Positions 1-5,149 of a stretch of 5,245 nucleotides of DNA are shown piece after piece (position 1 is the first letter of the stretch; every line of letters begins with the position of its first letter). The stretch comes from JAAYWY01 sp050945275 (GTDB lineage: Bacteria > Bacillota > DTU030 > DUMP01): NCBI GenBank assembly GCA_050945275.1, contig JBMNSQ010000114.1, positions 1 to 5,245 of the forward strand, read 5' to 3'. A program made the translations under genes and the position numbers. A model generated the notes under the pieces. The model searched no databases and was not told the origin of the DNA. It worked only from the letters and a program-made list of their open reading frames with translations.

Positions 1-1
1 A

Positions 2-133
2 GTACTAAAACAGGCTGGCAAGGAAGAACAGGCCCATATATTAGCGCTGGTAGGAGTGGTAATAGTACTACTTTTAATAATCCCTATTATTAACCAATTG
101 TTCTTAACGATTCGTTCAGTGTTCCATCTATAA
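2..133 (+). CDS. spoIIIAC: Stage III sporulation protein AC, 3' part
   Basis: The open reading frame enters from the left edge and gives the last 43 residues, starting VLKQAGKEEQAHILALVG and ending in RSVFHL before TAA. SpoIIIAC is a very small inner-membrane protein (68 residues in B. subtilis), so roughly the first 20-25 residues are missing. The visible part has a short charged loop (GKEEQ) followed by one hydrophobic helix at about residues 13-34 of the fragment, which matches the second membrane helix of the family. Family knowledge: AC is part of the SpoIIIA-SpoIIQ channel between mother cell and forespore, needed for late forespore gene expression. The identification rests on this C-terminal pattern together with spoIIIAD starting 15 nt downstream; the fragment alone would be weak evidence. 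Confidence 0.9.
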   Translation, partial: VLKQAGKEEQAHILALVGVVIVLLLIIPIINQLFLTIRSVFHL

Positions 134-148
134 AGGTAGGGATAAGTA

Positions 149-535
149 ATGGAAATTGTATCTGTGTTAGGGGTAGCGCTGGCCTCTACCTTACTTATAT
201 TGCTGCTAAGGCGAGAAAACGAAGAACTTGCCTTTTTACTTAGTCTGGCTGTGGGGGCTTTAATCTTTTTGTTTGCCATTACCCGGCTTGGAAGTGTAAT
301 CGCGGTCTTACAATCCCTTGCCCAGCAAACGGGGCTCAATCCACAATATCTTACTCTGATACTCAAAATTATTGCTATCGCTTACATTGCGGAGTTTGGT
401 GCTCAGGTCTGTAGAGACGCTAGCTTGGAAGCGTTAGCTGGAACAGTGGAGTTAGCGGGGCGAGTAATAATTTTATTATTGTCTATTCCCATCATAGTCA
501 CTGTCTTTGATTTAGCCCTAAAACTGCTTCCTTGA
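149..535 (+). CDS. spoIIIAD: Stage III sporulation protein AD
   Basis: This 128-residue, very hydrophobic protein has four predicted membrane helices at about residues 2-20, 26-47, 67-85 and 106-126. The third helix region carries the characteristic KIIAIAYIAEFGAQVCRDA sequence of SpoIIIAD; the B. subtilis protein is 133 residues, so this one is full length. Family knowledge: AD is a polytopic component of the mother-cell SpoIIIA complex, thought to sit with AC and AE in an export-apparatus-like membrane core beneath the AG and AH rings. The ATG at 149 is preceded by a purine-rich AGGTAGGGATAAG stretch and lies 15 nt after the spoIIIAC stop. The gene ends one base before the earliest possible spoIIIAE GTG, consistent with a single operon. 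Confidence 0.96.
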   Translation: MEIVSVLGVALASTLLILLLRRENEELAFLLSLAVGALIFLFAITRLGSVIAVLQSLAQQTGLNPQYLTLILKIIAIAYIAEFGAQVCRDASLEALAGTVELAGRVIILLLSIPIIVTVFDLALKLLP

Positions 536-540
536 GGTGA
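534..540 (+). promoter_or_regulatory. Ribosome binding site deciding the spoIIIAE start
   Basis: GAGGTGA overlaps the end of spoIIIAD and ends 5 nt before GTG 546. The in-frame GTG at 537 is part of this very element and so has no binding site of its own at usable spacing. This favours 546 as the start. The overlap with the spoIIIAD stop codon suggests translational coupling. Confidence 0.7.
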
Positions 541-545
541 GAGTA

Positions 546-1691
546 GTGAACAAACCCTTATTAGTATCTCTGTTTTTGTTAATTATGTTATTGTCTTCTC
601 CGGCTGAGGCCCAGGAAGTTCAGTTTCCAGAACCAGATCTGTCCGTATTACAAGAAACAGTAAACAGCCTAAAAAATGAATGGCAATCCTTTCTACCTAA
701 CTTACAACTTGAGGACTTAGTTGCTGAAGCTAAGAGAGGTCGAGGTTTTGACTGGCAGGCGGCGGCCCGTTCTTTGACACGCTATTTTTTTAGAGAGGTG
801 GTGGCTGGATCCAAGCTTTTAGGACAACTATTGGTTTTAGTAGTGTTTGCCGCTTTACTTTCTAATTTAGCTCAAAGTTTTCCAATGCAAGGCGCTGTAC
901 GGGTAGCCCAGGCGTTGCTATTTCTTACAATGATGGCCGTAGCCATACAGAGTTACCATGTGGCCCTAAACACTGGAAAGACAGCCATCGATAATATGGT
1001 TTCGTTTATGCAGGCATTGCTTCCTATATTATTTACAATGATGGTTGCCTCGGGAAGCGTAGCTAGTATCGCCGTTTTACATCCACTATTAATTGCTATC
1101 GTAGCCATTTTAGGAACACTGACACAGGATATCATTTTCCCATTACTTTATTTAAGTACAGCCCTTAGTTTGGTAACTTATGTTGTCCCCGAAATCAACG
1201 TGGGCCGCTTAGCATCCTTTGTAGCTGGCTTATGTATCACTTTGTTAGGACTTGTGTTGTGTGCTTTCGTGGGGTTTAGTTCGGTACAAGGGGCTACGGC
1301 CAAGGTGGTGGATGGTGTATCCATACGTAGTGCTAAGTTCTTGGCAGCATCGTTTGTTCCGGTAATTGGGAAATTATTTGCGGACGCACTCGAGGCAGTT
1401 GTTGGTTATTCGGCTATATTGCAAACGGCAGTAAGCACAGTTGGAATGGTTTTGCTACTTTTTATTTGTGCTTTTCCTTTACTTAAGATTTTGGCCCTTA
1501 TTATGGTATATAAATTAGCTGCGGCTTTGGCCGACCCGATCGCAGATTCAAGGGTGGCGCGTTGCTTGGGCGGACTAGGCAACAGTTTGGCTTTTATATT
1601 TGCTACGGTAGGTGTGGTTGCACTATTGTTTTTCTTGGCACTAACCGCCTTGATCGGGGTTGGCAGCTTACTTTGGGGACGGGGTGGATAA
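546..1691 (+). CDS. spoIIIAE: Stage III sporulation protein AE
   Basis: The protein is 381 residues from GTG 546 (384 from the less likely GTG 537); B. subtilis SpoIIIAE is 399. It begins with a clear signal peptide: a hydrophobic core at about residues 5-16 and a likely cleavage site after AEA at residue 22. A predicted extracytoplasmic segment follows to about residue 88, then seven or eight membrane helices at about 91-110, 121-140, 155-195 (probably two), 197-214, 223-245, 295-327 and 348-376. Conserved family-like features include the FMQALLPILFTMM stretch near residue 155 and the KLAAALADPIADSR loop near 324. Family knowledge: AE is the largest polytopic member of the SpoIIIA complex in the mother-cell membrane around the forespore, and is essential for sporulation. 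spoIIIAF starts 4 nt after its stop. No frame disruption is seen. Confidence 0.96.
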   Translation: MNKPLLVSLFLLIMLLSSPAEAQEVQFPEPDLSVLQETVNSLKNEWQSFLPNLQLEDLVAEAKRGRGFDWQAAARSLTRYFFREVVAGSKLLGQLLVLVVFAALLSNLAQSFPMQGAVRVAQALLFLTMMAVAIQSYHVALNTGKTAIDNMVSFMQALLPILFTMMVASGSVASIAVLHPLLIAIVAILGTLTQDIIFPLLYLSTALSLVTYVVPEINVGRLASFVAGLCITLLGLVLCAFVGFSSVQGATAKVVDGVSIRSAKFLAASFVPVIGKLFADALEAVVGYSAILQTAVSTVGMVLLLFICAFPLLKILALIMVYKLAAALADPIADSRVARCLGGLGNSLAFIFATVGVVALLFFLALTALIGVGSLLWGRGG

Positions 1692-1695
1692 CATC

Positions 1696-2238
1696 ATGGT
1701 GTGGCTACAAGATTGGGTTCGGACCATCATAGTCTTAGTTATCTTTGCTGGGTTTCTCGAATTACTATTACCATCAGGTAATATGAAGTCAACGGTTCAG
1801 GTATTAGTAGGGTTGTTTGTTTTAACTTTGCTATTAAATCCCATCACTGCAATTATCGGGCGTATTAGTTATGAGCCGGAAATTGAATTGCCTGTGCTGT
1901 CGGAAACCGAAACGAGTGCAGTGTTGGCTCAAGGCGAGCATCTTAGGGAAAAACAGTTAGAGTATGCTTTGGCCGAGTATAAAATTAATATTGCACAGCA
2001 GATAAAGTCTCTCTTGGAACTAAGAGACGAAACGTTGGAAGTTGAAGTAATTGTGAATGTTGTTACCGACCCTAACCAAAATGATTTTGGTCAGTTGAGT
2101 TCGCTAAACCTTAATTTGCGACCTATTAACTGGGAAGAGAAAACAACAGACACAGAAACGCTGGCTGCTTGGCTAGCTGATTTTTATGGATTGACCAGGG
2201 ACAAGGTGATAGTGACCTTGGCAGGTAATAAATTCTAA
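1696..2238 (+). CDS. spoIIIAF: Stage III sporulation protein AF
   Basis: This 180-residue protein has two N-terminal membrane helices at about residues 8-25 and 32-50. They are joined by the LLPSGNMKSTVQVLVGL loop and end in LLLNPI, a signature of the SpoIIIAF family. The soluble C-terminal part (about 60-180) has the alternating helix/strand character of a ring-building domain; family knowledge from structures of B. subtilis SpoIIIAF (206 residues) places such a fold there, probably facing the intermembrane space. ATG 1696 was chosen because GGGGTGG at 1681-1687 sits 8 nt upstream and the protein then starts at the expected MVWLQDWVR. In-frame TTG 1660 and GTG 1684 would add residues encoded inside the end of spoIIIAE. 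It lies 4 nt after spoIIIAE, so translation is probably coupled. Confidence 0.94.
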   Translation: MVWLQDWVRTIIVLVIFAGFLELLLPSGNMKSTVQVLVGLFVLTLLLNPITAIIGRISYEPEIELPVLSETETSAVLAQGEHLREKQLEYALAEYKINIAQQIKSLLELRDETLEVEVIVNVVTDPNQNDFGQLSSLNLNLRPINWEEKTTDTETLAAWLADFYGLTRDKVIVTLAGNKF

Positions 2239-2261
2239 TCCAGTTAGGGAGGGAGATTTAT

Positions 2262-2891
2262 ATGTTCGATGAAGGTAGGGGTTTAGACAAAAGAAAGGCT
2301 AGAGGCAAAAACAGCTGGCGCTGGCTAAATGTTGATCGCCAAACGTTAATAAAATTAGGACTGTTGGCATGTTTAGGGGTTGTACTTATTGTGGCTGGCC
2401 AACTGGCAAAAGGAACGGCTTCAGTAAAGACTCCTGAGAATATATCACCTATTGATATGTCCACTGCTCCCGCACCAATTCCTGAACAAACTACTTCCTA
2501 TCAGCAGCTTTTGGAACAGCAATTAGCTGCTACCTTATCTCAAATACAGGGGGTAGGTCAGGTTCTGGTTCAGCTAAGTCTTGAAGGAGGGAGCCAACAT
2601 TCCTATGCAACTAATAGCCAAGAAGAGGTACGGATTGTAGAAGAAACAGCCCCTTCCGGGACGTTACGAGTGAGCGAAGAAAAAAGGATCGACGCCCAGT
2701 TAGTCATGGCCAGAGAAGGTAGTTCGGAACGTCCCGTGGTGGTGGATGAAAAGTTTCCTAGCGTTCGCGGTGTATTGATTGTAGCTAAGGGTGCTGCTGA
2801 CCCGACAACCAAAGAAGAGCTCAGTCAGGCAGTGCAAGTTTTACTTGGATTACCGGCCCATAAGGTAAAGGTTATGGAAAGGGAGGGTTAA
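2262..2891 (+). CDS. spoIIIAG: Stage III sporulation protein AG, ring-forming
   Basis: This 209-residue protein (229 in B. subtilis) has a basic N-terminus and a single membrane helix at about 29-48. A Pro/Ser/Thr-rich linker (about 50-75) follows, then a soluble domain starting at YQQLLEQQLAATLSQIQGVG (about 80-99). The first strand VLVQLSLEGG is followed by a strand-rich, charged insertion (about 112-150) before the fold resumes at VRGVLIVAKGAADPTTKEEL and ends in LLGLPAHKVKVMERE. Family knowledge: SpoIIIAG forms a large ring through a ring-building motif split by a beta-rich insertion, resembling secretion-system rings. The visible split fits that layout, but ring size cannot be read from sequence. 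ATG 2262 follows a strong GGGAGGGAGA site. The last base of its stop codon is the first base of the spoIIIAH ATG. Confidence 0.95.
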   Translation: MFDEGRGLDKRKARGKNSWRWLNVDRQTLIKLGLLACLGVVLIVAGQLAKGTASVKTPENISPIDMSTAPAPIPEQTTSYQQLLEQQLAATLSQIQGVGQVLVQLSLEGGSQHSYATNSQEEVRIVEETAPSGTLRVSEEKRIDAQLVMAREGSSERPVVVDEKFPSVRGVLIVAKGAADPTTKEELSQAVQVLLGLPAHKVKVMEREG

Positions 2892-3433
2892 TGGTGTATT
2901 GGCGAAGAAGTAGTGTAACGATATGGCTCTTGGTTTGTGTTGGTGTGCTACTAACATCGGCTCTGTATTTACACAGTAGACAAGTTACCAACAATGCCCC
3001 TTTATCCCAGCCGGAATCGGTAGGGGAAAGAGAGTCACTTTCTGAACCATCTACCCCCGGTGATTCGTTCCCAGAAACCAGTCGGCAGGATTTCTATGCA
3101 GAGCAGCGACTGGATCGCGACAGAATGCGTAGCCAAAAGGTGGATACTCTACGAGAGATAATACACAATCCTGATACACACGAAGAAAATCGAAAGGAAG
3201 CTAATGCCCAATTACTTCAGATTACAGAAGAGATAGCCTTAGAGGGTGAAATAGAGGCTTTGATTAAAGCTAAAAGCTTCCCTGATGCTATAGTTTATCT
3301 TCATCCAGATTCAATACATGTTTTAGTAAAAATTCCCGAAATCACAGAAGCACAGGCGGCACAAATTGGGGATATTGTTGCCAAAAGTACAGGGTTAGCA
3401 TTAGAAAAGATCGTTATTGATACCAAGCCATGA
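2891..3433 (+). CDS. spoIIIAH: Stage III sporulation protein AH, SpoIIQ partner
   Basis: This 180-residue protein (218 in B. subtilis) has one N-terminal membrane helix at about 8-26 and a Ser/Pro/Glu-rich linker (about 30-66). A soluble domain begins at DFYAEQRLDRDRMRSQ (about 67-82). The following helices (DTLREIIHNPDTHEENRKEA, QLLQITEEIALEGEIEALI) and the C-terminal strands AIVYLHPDSIHVLVKIPEIT are typical of the clostridial SpoIIIAH domain, which is related to the YscJ/FliF ring family. Family knowledge: AH reaches across the intermembrane space and binds SpoIIQ from the forespore, holding the channel together. The ATG overlaps the spoIIIAG stop by one base (TAATG), with GGGAGGG as its ribosome site inside spoIIIAG, so the two should be made in coupled fashion. 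It is the last gene of the sporulation block. No terminator-like hairpin follows it. Confidence 0.95.
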   Translation: MVYWRRSSVTIWLLVCVGVLLTSALYLHSRQVTNNAPLSQPESVGERESLSEPSTPGDSFPETSRQDFYAEQRLDRDRMRSQKVDTLREIIHNPDTHEENRKEANAQLLQITEEIALEGEIEALIKAKSFPDAIVYLHPDSIHVLVKIPEITEAQAAQIGDIVAKSTGLALEKIVIDTKP

Positions 3434-3437
3434 TTCG

Positions 3438-3466
3438 TTGTAAGCCTGTGCCAATTCTGTTATAAT
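3438..3466 (+). promoter_or_regulatory. Sigma-A-type promoter for the asp23-nusB group
   Basis: TTGTAA at 3438-3443 (4 of 6 match to TTGACA) is followed by an exact 17-bp spacer and a perfect TATAAT at 3461-3466. The -10 box is preceded by TGT, giving an extended TGnTATAAT element. Transcription would begin near 3472-3474. The element begins 4 bases after the spoIIIAH stop codon and is the best promoter match I found in the window. It would give the downstream housekeeping genes vegetative expression independent of the sporulation operon. It is inferred from sequence match only. Confidence 0.78.
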
Positions 3467-3487
3467 GAAGAAACGGAATAACAGGGA

Positions 3488-3506
3488 AAGGGAGAGATTT
3501 AATTTG
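3488..3506 (+). promoter_or_regulatory. Ribosome binding site and TTG start of asp23
   Basis: AAGGGAG at 3488-3494 lies 9 nt upstream of TTG 3504. The earlier ATG at 3465 has no purine-rich sequence before it and sits inside the promoter -10 box, upstream of the predicted transcription start. This decides for the TTG, leaving a leader of only about 30 nt. Confidence 0.75.
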
Positions 3507-3911
3507 GATAGACTACCAGAAAGAGTTGAAATTGTAGATTCTGAGAACGATTTCGGGACAGTTAAAATAGCTGACGAGGTAGTAGCTATAATTGCTGGGT
3601 TAGCCGCTACTGAGGTAATGGGTGTAGCAGGCATGAGTGGTGGATTGGCCGGCGGGATCGCGGAAATGCTTGGCCGTAAAAACCTGACTAAGGGAGTTAA
3701 AGTAGAAGTTGGCGAAAAGCAGACGGCGGTAGATTTATTTCTAATCGTCGAATATGGAACCAAAATACCGGAAGTAGCTTGGCATGTGCAAGAAAACGTT
3801 AAAAAAGCTATTGAAAGCATGACTGGTTTAGACGTAGTAGAAGTTAATATCCACATACAAGGAGTGAAAATCGCCGGGGAAGAAAAAGAAGACGAAACGC
3901 GTGTTAAGTAA
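3504..3911 (+). CDS. Asp23/Gls24 family protein (YqhY-like)
   Basis: This 135-residue acidic soluble protein has no membrane helix. It shows the hallmark sequences of the Asp23 (DUF322) family: FGTVKIADEVVAIIAGLAA (about 17-35), GVAGMSGGLAGGIAEMLGRK (40-59), the strand run GVKVEVGEKQTAVDLFLIVEYG (64-85), IPEVAWHVQENVKKAIESMTG (88-108) and VVEVNIHIQGVKI (111-123), with a charged tail. Family knowledge: Asp23 of Staphylococcus aureus is held at the membrane by AmaP and affects envelope stress; YqhY of B. subtilis lies next to accBC and nusB and influences fatty-acid synthesis. The exact biochemical role is unknown. Starting at TTG 3504 gives a family-typical length, whereas starting at ATG 3465 adds 13 basic residues (MKKRNNRERERFN) not expected in the family. 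amaP follows directly, suggesting a protein-anchor pair. Confidence 0.92.
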   Translation: MDRLPERVEIVDSENDFGTVKIADEVVAIIAGLAATEVMGVAGMSGGLAGGIAEMLGRKNLTKGVKVEVGEKQTAVDLFLIVEYGTKIPEVAWHVQENVKKAIESMTGLDVVEVNIHIQGVKIAGEEKEDETRVK

Positions 3912-3917
3912 GGGGAG
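3910..3917 (+). promoter_or_regulatory. Ribosome binding site deciding the amaP start
   Basis: AAGGGGAG overlaps the asp23 stop codon and ends 7 nt before GTG 3925. It lies downstream of the in-frame GTG at 3901, which has no comparable site, so 3925 is preferred. The overlap with the stop suggests coupled translation of Asp23 and its anchor. Confidence 0.7.
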
Positions 3918-3924
3918 TGAGACC

Positions 3925-4473
3925 GTGGGCACAGGCGATCGGCTGCTGTTGTTAGTGCTATCAATTATACTTGTTTCTATAGCCGCAGGGACGGTGCTCC
4001 TTGGATTTAACCTGGGACCTGCTACAAGCACAATGGCGCTTTTATTCAAGCGCTTCGTTTATGGACGCTTAGAAGCGGTTCTGATAGGCGGGGTTGTAAT
4101 AGTATTTGCTCTAAGGTTGATATATCTTTCTTTAGCTGGTCGGAGGCAGCCGGGGGTTTTGGTTGCTCGGTCTGAGCTGGGAGAAGTTAGTATTACTTTA
4201 CCAGCCGTAGAAAACCTAGTTAAGCGGTCAGTGGGGCAAGTAGATGGAGTTCGAGAAGTTAGACCCATTGTCAGGGCACAAACAGACGGAGTGACGGTAA
4301 AACTAAAGGCTTGGGTCGAGAAGGATTTTAACGTACCAGAGCTGGCGGTACAGATCCAGGAAACACTTAGGTCACATTTGAAGGAAGTCGTCGGACTAAA
4401 TGCCACCACCATAAACGTAGAGGTGCAAGATATAGGGTCCGAGCAAACCTTCAAGCCTCGCCCGAACCGTTAG
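3925..4473 (+). CDS. amaP: AmaP-like membrane anchor of Asp23
   Basis: This 182-residue protein has two N-terminal membrane helices at about 6-28 and 50-70, joined by a short loop (GPATSTMALLFKRFVYGRLE). A cytoplasmic domain at about 80-172 follows. The soluble part (GEVSITLPAVENLVKRSV, VREVRPIVRAQTDGVTVKLK, LAVQIQETLRSHLKEVVG, TTINVEVQDI) repeats the strand-helix order of the Asp23 fold itself, a known feature of AmaP proteins. Family knowledge: in S. aureus AmaP recruits Asp23 to the membrane. GTG 3925 is favoured by AAGGGGAG 7 nt upstream; GTG 3901 would add eight residues overlapping asp23. The gene lies 13 nt after asp23, and its stop codon is inside a hairpin leading to the next gene. 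The name is assigned by architecture and context. Confidence 0.88.
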   Translation: MGTGDRLLLLVLSIILVSIAAGTVLLGFNLGPATSTMALLFKRFVYGRLEAVLIGGVVIVFALRLIYLSLAGRRQPGVLVARSELGEVSITLPAVENLVKRSVGQVDGVREVRPIVRAQTDGVTVKLKAWVEKDFNVPELAVQIQETLRSHLKEVVGLNATTINVEVQDIGSEQTFKPRPNR

Positions 4474-4479
4474 GCGAGG
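4456..4479 (+). promoter_or_regulatory. Hairpin over the amaP stop and DUF2273 ribosome site
   Basis: CCTCGCC (4456-4462) and GGCGAGG (4473-4479) are perfect inverted repeats, giving a 7-bp stem with six G-C pairs and a 10-nt loop that holds most of the amaP stop codon. The 3' arm includes the first part of the GAGGGGGGA ribosome site of the DUF2273 gene. No T-run follows, so this is not an intrinsic terminator. A ribosome finishing amaP would melt the stem, so translational coupling is the likely effect (inference). Confidence 0.55.
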
Positions 4480-4492
4480 GGGGAATAAGACT

Positions 4493-4708
4493 ATGCCAGA
4501 TTTGTGGATAGAATTCTTAATTCGTCACGGTGGTAAGATACTGTTTACTTGTTTAGGGTTAGTTTTTGGTTTAGTGGTTTTATCCAAGGGTTTTTTTGCA
4601 GCCATCTTTTTACTCTTATGCCTAGCCGTAGGTTATTTTGTAGGTAAGCAGGTTGACGAAGGAGAAAACTTATCCTGGTTGTGGGAAAAAATATTCCCGT
4701 CTCGTTAA
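4493..4708 (+). CDS. DUF2273 family small membrane protein
   Basis: This 71-residue protein has two closely spaced membrane helices at about 15-32 and 34-51 and a charged C-terminal tail (KQVDEGENLSWLWEKIF). The pattern RHGGKILFTCLGLVFGLVV, then GFFAAIFLLLCLAVGYFVGK, matches the DUF2273 family, short proteins commonly found next to Asp23 and AmaP genes in Bacillota. The tight Gly-rich hairpin of two helices points to an integral membrane partner of the Asp23-AmaP pair, but no biochemical function is established to my knowledge. ATG 4493 follows GAGGGGGGAA at good spacing. The start is 19 nt after amaP, behind a hairpin that may couple the two. nusB follows after 18 nt. Confidence 0.88.
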   Translation: MPDLWIEFLIRHGGKILFTCLGLVFGLVVLSKGFFAAIFLLLCLAVGYFVGKQVDEGENLSWLWEKIFPSR

Positions 4709-4710
4709 GA

Positions 4711-4729
4711 GGAAGGAGCGATGTAGTTG
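4711..4729 (+). promoter_or_regulatory. nusB ribosome site with an ATG-TAG before the TTG start
   Basis: GGAAGGAG at 4711-4718 is a near-perfect ribosome binding site 8 nt before TTG 4727. Between them lies ATG (4721) followed directly by TAG (4724), in the same frame as the TTG. The ATG is only 2 nt from the site, too close for efficient use, so TTG is the working start. No other start is possible upstream because TAG blocks the frame. Confidence 0.8.
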
Positions 4730-5149
4730 GGTCGGCGGCAAGCACGAGAAGCTGCTCTTAAGGCTCTTTTTCAGGTTGAGTTGGGAGGAGCTCAGCCTGA
4801 TTTTGCTTTACAGCAGACTTTATTAGAGGACAGTTTATCAGAGACGGATGCCAATTTTGCTCGCCAGTTAGTGGATGGAGTTTTAACTAGCCAAAGGGAA
4901 TTAGATGCTGATTTAGCGAAAATCAGCTCCGAGTGGAGCCTGCAGCGCATGGCTAACATAGACCGACTAATTTTAAGGTTAGCGTCCTTTGAATTAGCAT
5001 ATTTGTCCGAGGTTCCAGTGCCAGTAGCTATAAGCGAAGCAGTGGAACTGGCCAAATTGTACTCTACTGCTGAGTCAGGTCGTTTTGTAAATGGTATCCT
5101 CAGTGTAGTGGCCAAACTTAAAGCAGAGAAGGATGGCAAAACTAAGTGA
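4727..5149 (+). CDS. nusB: Transcription antitermination factor NusB
   Basis: The 140-residue all-helical protein has the usual NusB length. Family motifs run end to end: the N-terminal RRQAREAALKALFQVEL (3-19, with the arginine-rich start used for RNA binding), FARQLVDGVL (44-53), SEWSLQRMANIDRLILRLAS (68-87), FELAYLSEVPVPVAISEAVE (88-107) and LAKLYSTAESGRFVNGIL (108-125). Family knowledge: NusB binds boxA RNA together with NusE (ribosomal protein S10) and promotes antitermination of rRNA transcription. All core segments are intact. The start is TTG 4727 with a strong ribosome site; a TAG immediately upstream rules out an N-terminal extension. It lies 18 nt after the DUF2273 gene and overlaps the next gene by 4 nt, so it is probably expressed from the promoter at 3438-3466. 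Confidence 0.97.
   Translation: MGRRQAREAALKALFQVELGGAQPDFALQQTLLEDSLSETDANFARQLVDGVLTSQRELDADLAKISSEWSLQRMANIDRLILRLASFELAYLSEVPVPVAISEAVELAKLYSTAESGRFVNGILSVVAKLKAEKDGKTK

Noticed and set aside
537..545. Earlier GTG start for spoIIIAE
   Set aside because: This GTG is part of the GAGGTGA ribosome site that serves GTG 546, and it has no site of its own at usable spacing.
774..802. TTGACA at 774-779 as a promoter inside spoIIIAE
   Set aside because: It is a perfect -35 match, but no TATAAT-like hexamer lies 16-18 bp downstream, where the sequence is G-rich.
1660..1695. TTG 1660 start for spoIIIAF
   Set aside because: It would add 12 residues read from inside spoIIIAE. ATG 1696 has a properly spaced ribosome site and gives the family-typical N-terminus.
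3401..3964. Minus-strand open frame of 187 codons covering asp23
   Set aside because: It lies antisense to a clear Asp23 family gene. Its translation is Ser/Thr/Pro-rich low-complexity sequence with no recognisable motif, so it is a shadow of codon use on the + strand.
4059..4454. Minus-strand open frame of 131 codons covering amaP
   Set aside because: It is antisense to a convincing AmaP gene, is Ser/Thr-rich, and has no recognisable family features.
4683..4698. GGGAA/TTCCC inverted repeat at the end of the DUF2273 gene as a terminator
   Set aside because: The stem is only 5 bp, lies within coding sequence, and has no T-run after it. nusB follows immediately with its own strong ribosome site.
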